Source of the DNA: an uncultured Algibacter sp.
GTDB lineage: Bacteria; Bacteroidota; Bacteroidia; Flavobacteriales; Flavobacteriaceae
Length of the DNA stretch: 64,000 nt
Reading direction: 5' to 3'
NCBI GenBank assembly: GCA_937958265.1
Contig: CALGNX010000018.1
Coordinates: 43,311 to 107,310, forward strand
Within the stretch, counting starts at the first letter, position 1; each line of letters begins with the position of its first letter. The notes below the pieces were generated by a model that searched no databases, was not told the DNA's origin, and saw nothing but the letters and a program-made list of their open reading frames with translations. This document shows positions 36,118 through 45,238 of the stretch, one piece after another. Both the position numbers and the translations under genes were made by a program.

Positions 36118-37446
36118 ATGACGAATCAAAGACCAAATCAGATAAGATTGTTTACCGAAGAGTTTAGAGCAATAAATTCCGCAGATATAATCATTGATGG
36201 AATTACTGTTGTTTCAGGGGAGAATGGATGTGGAAAGAGTACATTGTCTAAATTACTTTATTATTCATATAAAACTATGTCTAATTATGATGTACTTGTT
36301 GCTGAGGCTTTAAGTTCTGAGTTGTCAAGTGTTGAAAGGTTTGTAGATATAGCTTTAAGAGGTTTGACAAATAGGAGTCTTAAGAGAAATGACCGTTTAG
36401 AATTATATCAAGATTTTATGACGCTTAAAAGCGAAGTGAATTACGGAGATGTTAATTCTAATTCATTGACAGATTGGTTGAATTTAATTGAGAGAATTCG
36501 ATTAGCTCTCACTCTTTCTCCTAGTGATAATAGCTATAGCAAGCGATTAGACTATATAGCGAGAGATATTGTAGGAGATAGTTATGATGAAGAGAGGGGG
36601 GGGAAGCCATTTGAATTAATAAATAAACATATTAATTCTTTATTTAAAAAGGCATTTGGCTTAATGAAATCTCGAACAACAAATTTGTTTAAAGAAGGGT
36701 TAAAAGAGGTCTTTCATGATGAAAAACTTCCAACTGTTTTTAAAGTTTACGAATTTGGAGAGGAAATAGTATCATTGTCAAAAAACAGCTTGTCAATTCC
36801 ATATTCTATTCAACAAGTTATTTATATAGATACTCCAATGATGATTGGAATTGATACTTTTGAAGATAATCATTGGGATGATTTGAATAGCAAATTAAGG
36901 AAAAAGGGAGGGAATTCTTTTACAGAGTTTTCCAAATTGATAGCTGAGGATATAATTCAAGGAGATGCTTCTCATGATGAATCAATTCTTGGTTTAAGTG
37001 ATTTTGTATTTAAACGTTCTGATGGAGAAACTTTTAATTTGTTAGATTGTGCAACAGGAGTGAAGTCATTTAGTATACTTCAAATTTTATTAAAGAATGG
37101 TTCAATTAATGATAAGACACTGCTAATACTTGATGAACCAGAAACTCATTTGCATCCTCAATGGATTATTGAGTATGCTAGATTAATAGTTTTATTAAAT
37201 AAATATGTCGGGGTTAAATTCTTTATTGCTAGTCACAACCCTGATATGGTAAGTGCAATTAGGATTATTTCTGAAAAAGAGAGAATATTGGATAATTTAA
37301 ACTTTTACATTGCAGATAAAAGTAGCTCTGATGAGTATAGTTATAATTACCATAATTTGGGTACTGAAATAGACCCTGTATTTGACTCTTTTAATATTGC
37401 GTTAGATAGAATGCATTTTTATGGAGAGGAGAGCGATGAGTTATAA
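36118..37446 (+). CDS. ABC/OLD-like ATPase of a putative two-gene defence system
   Basis: A 442-aa ATPase with Walker A GENGCGKST (residues 34-42), a degenerate ABC-like signature (ATGVKSF), Walker B LLILDEPETHLHP (D339, E340) and a switch His in ASHNPD. This is the AAA_15/AAA_21 arrangement, with a coiled and variable insert between the motifs. There is no TOPRIM domain, unlike OLD or GajA. ATPases of this type drive several anti-phage systems together with a separate nuclease. The next gene overlaps it by 11 bases and encodes a PD-(D/E)XK-like protein. It lies beside a restriction operon on the opposite strand. Confidence 0.85.
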   Translation: MTNQRPNQIRLFTEEFRAINSADIIIDGITVVSGENGCGKSTLSKLLYYSYKTMSNYDVLVAEALSSELSSVERFVDIALRGLTNRSLKRNDRLELYQDFMTLKSEVNYGDVNSNSLTDWLNLIERIRLALTLSPSDNSYSKRLDYIARDIVGDSYDEERGGKPFELINKHINSLFKKAFGLMKSRTTNLFKEGLKEVFHDEKLPTVFKVYEFGEEIVSLSKNSLSIPYSIQQVIYIDTPMMIGIDTFEDNHWDDLNSKLRKKGGNSFTEFSKLIAEDIIQGDASHDESILGLSDFVFKRSDGETFNLLDCATGVKSFSILQILLKNGSINDKTLLILDEPETHLHPQWIIEYARLIVLLNKYVGVKFFIASHNPDMVSAIRIISEKERILDNLNFYIADKSSSDEYSYNYHNLGTEIDPVFDSFNIALDRMHFYGEESDEL

Positions 37447-37957
37447 GTATTCAGAGCCTTTAACAAAAAGTTTAAATGTTTTATCTAATTGTAATGCTTC
37501 TATCAAAGATTTTGAAGATATATTAAAAACAGAAGGGTGTGATGTCTTACCATCACCTTTCAATGGTGAAAATATTGAAGTTGTTGATGGAGATGAATTA
37601 GAGGCTTGTTGTTCTGTTATTACAGGTAGAGGATTAGGTAATAAAAATAAGTCTGTAGATGTTATATTCGGTGTGCAAGACGATTCTGATTCGAAATTAA
37701 CTAGCTTTGTTTTTGTGGAATTAAAATTCAGGAGTAAGACATTTACTAAATTAGATAAAGAAAGTTTAGTTGATAAAGTTAAATGTTCATCTACCTTAAC
37801 TGGTACTAATGGAAAAATGTATACTTACCATTTTATTGTATTTAGTAAAAAAAAACAAAAGTGGGGGAGACATTATTTATTTCGAACTAACCCAATCTTA
37901 AATAGTTCATTTAAGGCAATAGATATAGAAAAGTTATATAATTTGTTCTTTACTTAG
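37436..37957 (+). CDS. Small PD-(D/E)XK-like nuclease partner of the ATPase
   Basis: A 173-aa protein with no family I can name. A PD-(D/E)XK-like pattern is visible: SVDVIFG (D75), then a strand with VELKFR (E95-x-K97), and an upstream Glu at 54-56 that could complete the site. I chose the ATG at 37436, which overlaps the ATPase stop and follows a purine-rich GGAGAGGAG; the track start is 5 codons upstream inside the ATPase. Translational coupling points to a complex with the ATPase. Nuclease activity is inferred from the motif only. Confidence 0.65.
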   Translation: MSYKYSEPLTKSLNVLSNCNASIKDFEDILKTEGCDVLPSPFNGENIEVVDGDELEACCSVITGRGLGNKNKSVDVIFGVQDDSDSKLTSFVFVELKFRSKTFTKLDKESLVDKVKCSSTLTGTNGKMYTYHFIVFSKKKQKWGRHYLFRTNPILNSSFKAIDIEKLYNLFFT

Positions 37958-37978
37958 TAAAGAAAAGAGTAGGATCAT

Positions 37979-38701
37979 CTATAAACTATATTTAATAGGG
38001 TTAGCAGCTCCTTTTTTCTTGGTATGAGCAATAGACTTATTGATGTACAATTCTCTAACATCATCACTTGCCACAGCACCATTAAAACCCCATCTGTTTT
38101 GTCTCTTTGCATTTGGAATATGAACTGGGTACCATTCTTCTATATGAAAGACCTCTATTACTATTCCTGAGTATTCAGCAAGTGCATATTCTACAGTATT
38201 TCTTCTATGTTCTCCTACTATCCAAGCCTGTTTAGTTGCTTGGTAAATAGCATCACTAGAGTTACCTCTGTTATACTTTTTGTTAATATTAATAATAATT
38301 GCAGAATGTTCAAGTTTATCTAGAGGTTGTGCATTATGCAACCTTATTATTTCATCAGTTGTCATAAGACCTTTAAATCCTACATGATGACCTTCAACAA
38401 TATTAGATAAGTTTAGACCAATATAATTTCCAAAATCCATTAAAGATGCTTCTACTTCAAATGCTTCAGACTCTTTTAAACCGTGTCTTATTATGATATG
38501 ACCAACTTCTAGATTTTTACTAATAATATCTCTAATTGTATCTAATTTTAGACTAGAGTCTTCGTATTGAATAGCGCAATGTTTATGATTAAAAACTCTG
38601 TTCCCAACTCCTTTGCCAATGTAAAAGGGAGTATTGTCTACAGGGTTTATTAATGCGTAAACATAGTATTCTAGTAACTCTACTGTTTTATTATCAAACA
38701 T
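37979..38701 (-). CDS. LEM3-like GIY-YIG protein of the restriction operon
   Basis: A 240-aa protein with an N-terminal GIY-YIG nuclease-like domain: YVYALINP (residues 13-20), FYIGKG (26-31) and a following Arg (R35), then Glu in EAFEVEASL. The second half is unlike nuclease domains I know and has a WIVGEHRR and WYPVHIPN pattern. It is the last gene of the minus-strand operon, one base from the Mrr-type gene. It may add a second cutting activity or recognise modified DNA. Confidence 0.75.
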   Translation of the reverse strand: MFDNKTVELLEYYVYALINPVDNTPFYIGKGVGNRVFNHKHCAIQYEDSSLKLDTIRDIISKNLEVGHIIIRHGLKESEAFEVEASLMDFGNYIGLNLSNIVEGHHVGFKGLMTTDEIIRLHNAQPLDKLEHSAIIININKKYNRGNSSDAIYQATKQAWIVGEHRRNTVEYALAEYSGIVIEVFHIEEWYPVHIPNAKRQNRWGFNGAVASDDVRELYINKSIAHTKKKGAANPIKYSL

Positions 38702-39640
38702 TTATTCTTCAAAATAATCTAAGTCAATCTTCTTTATAATTATGGTGTTATCTTCTTGTACACCCAAATTATATTCTATAGCAAGTTTTGATAACTCTTG
38801 ACCATCTATTAAAATAATTTTTTGTTGTTTACTGTCTTGAGCTGTTCTTGTAGCACTTTCTGAAAACCTAGAAGTAGTTAAAAACACTCCTTTATTTACT
38901 CCTTGAAGAGCTAATGAGCCAATAAAGTTTCTTATATCAGGAGAACCTACAGTTCCAGTAGTGAAGCGTTTTGCCTGTATATATACACTCTCTAAACCTA
39001 ATCTGTCTTGATAGATAATACCATCTATACCATTATCTCCTGTTCCTCCTGTAACTTTACCTGAATCTTCTCTAAATTCACCATATCCCATTTTTTGCAA
39101 TAATGAAATTACGAATCCCTCAAAGTATCCAAATGTATTTTCTTTCAGCTTATCTAATACTTCAGTAGCTAACTGTTTATTTAATTGAGTAACTGTACTA
39201 GCTAGAATTTCTTCAGGGGTTTTACTAGTTGTGTCTTTAGTTAAAGTAGTGTCTAAGGTATCATTTTGGTCTTGGTTAAATGTGTTAGTCCATTCTTTAT
39301 ATTTAGGCATCTTTTTTAGATGCTTTATTCTTAAATCTGTAGGACTAGTTTTTAAGTAGTCCTTACCAAAATCTGTGATTTGGTATACACCTCTACTAGG
39401 GTAATGAAGTAACCCTGCGTTTTTTAAATAGCTTCTTGTCCAACCTACACGATTTCTAAATAGTCCCATTTGACCACTAGGAACTTTAATTTTTAAATGG
39501 TCTTGAGTTAAATTAAAATGACTAGAAAGTAAAGCCATTACATCATTAAGTGATTTAGGCTGACCATCTGCTAATAATTCAAGCATTGGAAGCATTATTG
39601 TTTGAAAATCTGGTATTTGTGTTTTTAAATCTGTACTCAT
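38702..39640 (-). CDS. Mrr-type restriction endonuclease
   Basis: A 312-aa protein with an N-terminal winged-helix (Mrr_N-like, about 1-100) and a C-terminal Mrr catalytic domain with D206 (GDNGIDGII) and Q222-x-K224 (IQAKRF), the D...QxK variant of PD-(D/E)XK typical of Mrr. Mrr-like enzymes cut methylated or foreign DNA. Sitting downstream of Res and Mod, it may be a second nuclease of the same system. Confidence 0.88.
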   Translation of the reverse strand: MSTDLKTQIPDFQTIMLPMLELLADGQPKSLNDVMALLSSHFNLTQDHLKIKVPSGQMGLFRNRVGWTRSYLKNAGLLHYPSRGVYQITDFGKDYLKTSPTDLRIKHLKKMPKYKEWTNTFNQDQNDTLDTTLTKDTTSKTPEEILASTVTQLNKQLATEVLDKLKENTFGYFEGFVISLLQKMGYGEFREDSGKVTGGTGDNGIDGIIYQDRLGLESVYIQAKRFTTGTVGSPDIRNFIGSLALQGVNKGVFLTTSRFSESATRTAQDSKQQKIILIDGQELSKLAIEYNLGVQEDNTIIIKKIDLDYFEE

Positions 39641-39641
39641 T

Positions 39642-42320
39642 TTATAATCCTTTTAAAACCTCAATAACACTATGAGCTGTATATGTGTTTTCAACTTTTT
39701 GACTTTGGAAAACCATAAAATACTTATACTTTTCTCCTGCTAATTTTTCCCAAGTTTTACCTAAAATATTTTTACTTCTACTATCTTCATTTACCCTATC
39801 ATCTCCTTTAGTTTCAAGTAAAATAACATTTCCTTTTTTTGTATAAAGGATAAAATCTGGATAGTGATTAGAGCTGTAACCATTTAAAGCGTAACCTTTA
39901 CCTCTCTCAAAGTTTCTATGCCAAAACACTATATTATCTAATGAAGCAACTTCTAAAATCATAGATTGCTCATAGTTATTCATTTTCCCTTCCCTTTCAT
40001 AAAGCGATTTGTTAATATTAGTACTTAGACTTAGAGGTGTAATCTTATCTGGAAAGGCAAAACTGTCTTTCACTATAATTTTGTTACTATCAATAAGTAC
40101 CTTAAACCGTTCTTTTGCATAGGTGCTTGATAGTTGGTTGATTTTATCTTTAATTCGTTTTACGTAGATAAAATCATTTTCAACGATATCTCTAATCTGG
40201 TCATTGGTAAGGTTGTCAAAAACTCTATTTACATACTTTTTTAGTTCTTGCTCCTTTATTGGTGTCATGTCTCCTAATTTGGAAACAACGATGTTACTTA
40301 TTTGATTTATTTGAGATTCTTTAGGTGTAGATAATATGTTATCTATTAGAATATCTTTTGCTCTTTTATTTATATTTTTTACTGTAGCAGTTCCCTTAGT
40401 TTCATCAAAATCTACAGCAATAATATCTTTAGAAATTTCATCAAAGGTTACCTCTGTATTGTACTTAGATAATTTAAACCCATCTAACAAACTGTTTTTG
40501 TGTAGTAATTGCCACTCTTCATTAAGTTCTGGAAATAAACCACTTTGTAAATCGTCTTTTTTCTCTATAAAGAATTGAGGAAGTTTTATGCTTTTTGCTT
40601 TTTCTTGATACCCTTCTATAATAGAGTAATGTTTGGGTACTGTTTTCATAACTTCTGTAAATATGGAGGTGGTTTCATCTATTTCTAACTCATTTACTTT
40701 CTGCTCAAATGCTGCTCCTTGTTGCTCTGCTTTTTTTGTAATACTACTTAGAAGAGGGTTGCTTTGCTCTATATTCTCTAGTGTAACTTCCTCGTTAGGA
40801 TTATACTGTATATCTGCAACATTAAAATCTTCATCTGATTTTGGCGTGTTATCAGGTTTTGACTCTTCTTGTTCAAATAAATTTTGTGTTAAAACCTCAT
40901 TTGGAGTTAGCTGTTCTTCTGGTTGCTCTTCTGCATAATAATCATCTTTACTAAACCCTGATTCTTGTAAGCCTTTTACAATATTTTCTAATGTGTCATT
41001 AAACTTTGAAGAAGCAGTAAGAACAAAAGACATATTTAATAATGCATTTTGATGCTTAACTACATAAGGCTGTCTTAAAACTCGACCTAAAATTTGTTCT
41101 ACTTCTACAGCAGAAGATTTATCTGCCAAGGATGCTAGAATATAGGCATTAGGGCAATCCCAACCTTCTTTTAAGGCATTTACTGTAATAATATACCTTA
41201 CTTTGCAGTCTTTAGCCATTAGGTTTATCCCTTTAAGCTCATCTATACCACTAGTTTTAATTTTTATTTGTTCTTCAGGTATTTGAAGCTTAACTAACTG
41301 TTCTTTTATTTTTTGAAAAGTAGTATTGTTTTTCCCTTTTATGTTAGATTGTGCCTGAAACAAAATAATAGGTCTTATGTATTTACCTGTTATTTTCTCT
41401 TCTTCTTTGGCTATAAGCTCTAGCTTTCTTTGTAAGTGTAAAGCAGAGGTAATCACTTCTTCTTTTTTATGATGGTTGTATACTACAACAGGTAGCTTAA
41501 CCATGTGTTCTTTTTTAAGAGCTAAAGCATTTACATAAGAAATTATATTACTGTTTTCTTTTGGTGTAGCTGTTAAGTCAAGAACTAAAGAAGGGTTTAG
41601 GTTATTAAGCATTTCAACACTTAAATCACTTTCTGCATTATGACTTTCATCTACAACAACAATAGGGTTTAAACTTCTAATTACATTTATTAAAGCAGTT
41701 TCGTCAGTATCTGGAATAACTAAATCTTTATCTACAATGGTATTTCTAAAAGACTCTAAAGCACCATTTTCTTGATATACTTTTCTATCATCCTTTTTTC
41801 TGCTATTTATACGTAAACTACTAAAGTTAAACACAAAAATATTTAGTTGTTCTGTTACAGAAGTAGGGTTGAAATTTGCACCTTGTAATAATTGGTCTTT
41901 TTCATAAACTTCAACTCTATTACCAAATAGAGTATTTAGCTTTTCTCTGTAAGGATGATTAGGGTTTGAGAGATTATTTACAGTTTGTTGCAGTAAGTTA
42001 GACCAAGGAACTAACCAAACTACAGCTTTAGCATTCCCTTTGTTAAAATTCTTATTAATGCTATGTAATGCATTTACAGCTATAAATGTTTTACCTCCAG
42101 CAGTAGGCACTTTTATAGCAATATGAACAGCATTAGGAATATTATCCTTGTAAGGTTGCATACCTTCAAAAGAACCATCTAATTGTGGTGTATAGGGCAT
42201 ACCTAATTTATCTTCCCAATATTGGTTGTATGCTTTTGCAGGACTAGGTTGCTTTTGGGTGTACTCCAAAAACCTTTCTAAGTCTTTAATTACTGCTTGT
42301 TGATATGGTTTTAATTCCAT
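39642..42320 (-). CDS. res: Type III restriction Res-like DEAD/DEAH helicase-nuclease
   Basis: An 892-aa protein with Walker A PTAGGKT (residues 72-78), a DESH box (VVVDESHNAE, about 215), motif III TATPK, a helicase C domain (VNALKEGWDCPNA, QILGRVLRQP) and a C-terminal nuclease site YPDFIL...LLETKGD (about 815-838), the PD...ExK of type III Res subunits. It would translocate or switch on unmodified sites and cut. It is separated from the upstream gene by a 153-base gap that holds a candidate small RNA on the opposite strand. Confidence 0.92.
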   Translation of the reverse strand: MELKPYQQAVIKDLERFLEYTQKQPSPAKAYNQYWEDKLGMPYTPQLDGSFEGMQPYKDNIPNAVHIAIKVPTAGGKTFIAVNALHSINKNFNKGNAKAVVWLVPWSNLLQQTVNNLSNPNHPYREKLNTLFGNRVEVYEKDQLLQGANFNPTSVTEQLNIFVFNFSSLRINSRKKDDRKVYQENGALESFRNTIVDKDLVIPDTDETALINVIRSLNPIVVVDESHNAESDLSVEMLNNLNPSLVLDLTATPKENSNIISYVNALALKKEHMVKLPVVVYNHHKKEEVITSALHLQRKLELIAKEEEKITGKYIRPIILFQAQSNIKGKNNTTFQKIKEQLVKLQIPEEQIKIKTSGIDELKGINLMAKDCKVRYIITVNALKEGWDCPNAYILASLADKSSAVEVEQILGRVLRQPYVVKHQNALLNMSFVLTASSKFNDTLENIVKGLQESGFSKDDYYAEEQPEEQLTPNEVLTQNLFEQEESKPDNTPKSDEDFNVADIQYNPNEEVTLENIEQSNPLLSSITKKAEQQGAAFEQKVNELEIDETTSIFTEVMKTVPKHYSIIEGYQEKAKSIKLPQFFIEKKDDLQSGLFPELNEEWQLLHKNSLLDGFKLSKYNTEVTFDEISKDIIAVDFDETKGTATVKNINKRAKDILIDNILSTPKESQINQISNIVVSKLGDMTPIKEQELKKYVNRVFDNLTNDQIRDIVENDFIYVKRIKDKINQLSSTYAKERFKVLIDSNKIIVKDSFAFPDKITPLSLSTNINKSLYEREGKMNNYEQSMILEVASLDNIVFWHRNFERGKGYALNGYSSNHYPDFILYTKKGNVILLETKGDDRVNEDSRSKNILGKTWEKLAGEKYKYFMVFQSQKVENTYTAHSVIEVLKGL

Positions 42321-42368
42321 TTTTTATGTTTTTTCTAAACTCAGAATATTAACAAAATTGTTAAAAAC

Positions 42369-42400
42369 TTGTTTATAATATAAATTTAGCTATATATTTG
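42369..42400 (+). promoter_or_regulatory. Promoter of a candidate small RNA
   Basis: TTG (42369-42371) and TATATTTG (42393-42400) are spaced by 21 bases, as in Bacteroidetes sigma-ABfr promoters. It reads away from res, on the plus strand. Confidence 0.55.
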
Positions 42401-42406
42401 CAACGT

Positions 42407-42469
42407 GTTCATCCTACCATATGGAGGAAGGAAATCGAGAAACGCAAGTCTAGATACTATGCGTTTTTT
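42407..42469 (+). ncRNA. Candidate small RNA within the restriction operon
   Basis: A well-formed promoter is followed after about 35 bases by a terminator (AAACGCA / TGCGTTT, then T). Between them is a small hairpin around CCATATGG. The only ORF is a 10-codon one (MEEGNRETQV) starting at 42421. Both flanking genes read on the minus strand, so this is an independent unit about 63 bases long. Function is unknown; control of res or of the operon is a guess. Confidence 0.4.
42439..42469 (+). terminator. Terminator of the candidate small RNA
   Basis: AAACGCA pairs with TGCGTTT, followed by a T run on the plus strand. Confidence 0.65.
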
Positions 42470-42473
42470 GCAT

Positions 42474-42983
42474 TTATAGAAGCTCCTGTAATCTTCTCTT
42501 ATACTTGTTTTTTATCTTTTTCTTATCTCCACCTCTTAAATAATATGCTGTTAATAGGTAGTAATAAGACTCATTATTAGCATTAACTTTTGGCTCTAAA
42601 ATTATTACATACATTTCATCTTCATCAAAAATGTAGGTTCTCTTACCGTTTTTATCTCTAGAGCTAAATATTAATATGTTGTTTTGTTTCTTTTCTTCTA
42701 TATGGTATTTTAACCAATGTAATCTTTTAGACCTATCCATATCAAAATCTCTTTTTCTGGTAGCCTTATCTGTAATTACTGTAGTTAAATGATGAAAAAG
42801 AATATCCATAGGAATTTCTCCTTCTTTAAAAATTGGTCTTATTAGCTTGCCCTTAAAAGAGAAGTTATTATTGTTTGTAATATCTCTATCAAAAATAGCT
42901 CTTAGAGATTTTTTTCTCTCAGGAATGTTTAAACCTGCAATATCTAATAAGGAATTGTATCTTTTTAATTGGTTTAAAGGCAT
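42474..42983 (-). CDS. Unknown basic protein in the restriction operon
   Basis: A 169-aa, Lys/Arg-rich soluble protein. It contains a strand-rich middle (NILIFSSRDKNGKRTYIFDEDEMYVIILEPK, pattern only) and no motif I can assign. It lies 1 base after the DUF3800 gene, so the two are coupled, and 153 bases before res. It may be a partner or inhibitor of the DUF3800 protein. Confidence 0.65.
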   Translation of the reverse strand: MPLNQLKRYNSLLDIAGLNIPERKKSLRAIFDRDITNNNNFSFKGKLIRPIFKEGEIPMDILFHHLTTVITDKATRKRDFDMDRSKRLHWLKYHIEEKKQNNILIFSSRDKNGKRTYIFDEDEMYVIILEPKVNANNESYYYLLTAYYLRGGDKKKIKNKYKRRLQELL

Positions 42984-42984
42984 A

Positions 42985-43653
42985 CTATCTTAATTCAATA
43001 AAAAATAAGTTAAACTCCTTATCATATGATGTTTGCTGTAAGCTCTGACCTGTATGATACTTTATTTTCTCTATTAGTTTTACCTTTGCAGCTACCTTTG
43101 GAGGGTGATTTAAGTTATAAGATAATGCTCCCATTAAAACATCTGTTATTTGTAAAAGCATGCTCTCATGAGACCTTATGTTTTGTATGTTTCTAAATAC
43201 ACCATACTTGGTATTAAGTATCTCTTTTAACTTCTCTACTTTATAAGCACTTAAATCATCTTTTATATCTAGGTATACGTTGTATGCAAAATTAGATTTG
43301 ATATTATGATTTAATAAGTAGTAATACATCTTATAATAAAATGTGTCAAAATCTTGCTGAAATGTGCCATTGTTAATTTTAGACTTATCTATTACAATAG
43401 CTCTAAACCTTAAATCTGTAGCAAAGAAGTAATCTATAAGTTCTTTGTAAAACTCATATTGAGAATTAGATACATTACTCCACTTTATTTCACCATAAAA
43501 GTTATGCTTCTTTTTTATGGAATCTATTTGTTGTGTATGTAACTTAACTTGGTGGTAAGCACAACTTACATAGCTAAGTAGCATAAATTTTTGATGGTCA
43601 TTTTCTAAATGACAACTTTCATCACAGTAAAGGTTAAATGTTTTTGATGCCAT
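42985..43653 (-). CDS. DUF3800 family protein
   Basis: A 222-aa protein with the DUF3800 hallmark at the N-terminus (LYCDESCHL, Asp-Glu-Ser, residues 8-16), a second acidic position after VYLDIKDD and a C-terminal QITDVLMGAL block. These match the RNase H-like arrangement proposed for DUF3800. The family is common in defence islands, with no settled function. It follows mod by 3 bases. Confidence 0.85.
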   Translation of the reverse strand: MASKTFNLYCDESCHLENDHQKFMLLSYVSCAYHQVKLHTQQIDSIKKKHNFYGEIKWSNVSNSQYEFYKELIDYFFATDLRFRAIVIDKSKINNGTFQQDFDTFYYKMYYYLLNHNIKSNFAYNVYLDIKDDLSAYKVEKLKEILNTKYGVFRNIQNIRSHESMLLQITDVLMGALSYNLNHPPKVAAKVKLIEKIKYHTGQSLQQTSYDKEFNLFFIELR

Positions 43654-43656
43654 ATT

Positions 43657-45234
43657 TTAAAATCTTGTTATGTCTCTAGGTATTTTTTTGAAAACTATAT
43701 GATACTTATCCATTAGCTTTTGGTCTAACAAACATAAATCTGCATAAATAATGTATTGTTGTGCTTTAGTTTTTAAAGTTCTTAAATAGCTTTCATCTAA
43801 TGTGGTTAATCTATCTTTTTCGTAATAGAAATAGTAAGCAGTATCATGTTTAGTGCCTAATAAATAGTTTTCTTCTTGTGCATTAAAAGCTTCTTTGGTT
43901 TCTGTGTACCATACATATTCTTGTATTTTGGTTAAGGGTACATCTTCATTAAGCATTTTGTCGTCTTTAAAGAGTGCTTCTCCTAACTCATAATATGTAA
44001 AATCCCCTCCTGTACCTTCAATAGCTTTTGAGCCTTCTCCATAGCCATTAATAACTCGTTTTACCCTTTCCCCAGTAATAGTATTAGCATAGTCTTCCAT
44101 TTCTATTAAAATAAATTTCCTATTACCACCATCTTCTTTATTAAGGTTTAGAACTGCATGAGCAGTTGTGCCTGAACCTGCAAAAGAGTCAAGGATTATG
44201 GAGTTTTTATCAGCAGTTAAGCTTATTATTCTTTCTATAAGTTTAACAGGTTTTGGGGTTGCAAATAAATCATCATTAAAGATTTGTTTTAAGTCTTTTT
44301 TTGCATCTTGTGTATGTCCAACTTCTGAATATAACCAAGTTGTCAAGGGAGTTATACCATCACTAACTTCACTCAAAAAGAGTTTAGGAGCCCAAATTGA
44401 ATTACCATCTTTTCCAAACCATATTCTATTATCATCTATCAATTCATTTAATTTTTCTTCTGAGTAAAGCCAGCTTCTACCTTTTGGTGGTAAAACAATT
44501 CTTCCAGATGGGCATTTTACTTTATAAACGTTTTTCTCAACTGCTGGACCTACTGAAGGGTTACCTGCTTTCCAATTACCTCTAGGATCTTTGTCAGGAT
44601 TTTTATAGTCTTTATTTTGTTTTTCTGTCCTTTTTAATTTTTTAACTCGATAGATGTCTTTCTTTTTAGAGTAACAAAGAACGAAATCATGATTTGTTGA
44701 AAAATATTTATTTAAGCTAACAGGGGCATAGGCTCTTTGCCATGCAATTGAGGTTACAAAATTCCTGCCTCCAAAAATCTCATCACAAATCAACTTTAAA
44801 TTTGCCTGTTCATTATCATCTATAGAGATGAAAATAGCTCCGTCATCAGCTAATAACTTATGTAATAACTTTAATCTTGGGTACATCATGCATAACCATT
44901 TGTCATGCCTAGATAAATCTTCACTTTCTTTACCTACAACCTGTCCTAACCATTTTTTTAATTTAGGATGGCTTACATTATCATTATATACCCAACCTTC
45001 ATTTCCTGTATTATATGGAGGGTCTATATAGATGCATTTTATTTTACCTTCATATTCTGGTAATAAACTTTTAAGAGCTTCAAGGTTATCTCCATGTATA
45101 ATTTTATTTTCAGAAGTAGCACCTTTACTTTCTTTTCCATTACTAAAAGTATATTGAGGCTCTAGTATTTTATAAGGCACATCTTGGTGATGGTTTATTA
45201 CCTTTTCTTTTCCTATCCAGTTTAATGTTGGCAT
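43657..45234 (-). CDS. mod: Type III-like adenine-specific DNA methyltransferase (Mod)
   Basis: A 525-aa beta-group amino methyltransferase: DPPYNTG (residues 71-77) precedes the SAM-binding LDSFAGSGTTAHA (about 345-357). The variable region between them is the likely target-recognition part. The C-terminal part (about 430-525) fits Mod subunits. It modifies adenine in the recognition site and forms the specificity core with Res. It follows the XRE gene by 4 bases. Confidence 0.93.
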   Translation of the reverse strand: MPTLNWIGKEKVINHHQDVPYKILEPQYTFSNGKESKGATSENKIIHGDNLEALKSLLPEYEGKIKCIYIDPPYNTGNEGWVYNDNVSHPKLKKWLGQVVGKESEDLSRHDKWLCMMYPRLKLLHKLLADDGAIFISIDDNEQANLKLICDEIFGGRNFVTSIAWQRAYAPVSLNKYFSTNHDFVLCYSKKKDIYRVKKLKRTEKQNKDYKNPDKDPRGNWKAGNPSVGPAVEKNVYKVKCPSGRIVLPPKGRSWLYSEEKLNELIDDNRIWFGKDGNSIWAPKLFLSEVSDGITPLTTWLYSEVGHTQDAKKDLKQIFNDDLFATPKPVKLIERIISLTADKNSIILDSFAGSGTTAHAVLNLNKEDGGNRKFILIEMEDYANTITGERVKRVINGYGEGSKAIEGTGGDFTYYELGEALFKDDKMLNEDVPLTKIQEYVWYTETKEAFNAQEENYLLGTKHDTAYYFYYEKDRLTTLDESYLRTLKTKAQQYIIYADLCLLDQKLMDKYHIVFKKIPRDITRF

Positions 45235-45238
45235 ATAG

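Noticed and set aside
36118-37957. Gabija, OLD or PARIS as the identity of the ATPase pair
   Set aside because: The ATPase has no TOPRIM domain and the partner is neither a UvrD-like helicase nor a TOPRIM effector.
42398-42580. 60-aa plus-strand ORF
   Set aside because: It is antisense to the end of the 169-aa gene and starts at a TTG inside a promoter box; the terminator at 42439-42469 would end its transcript early.
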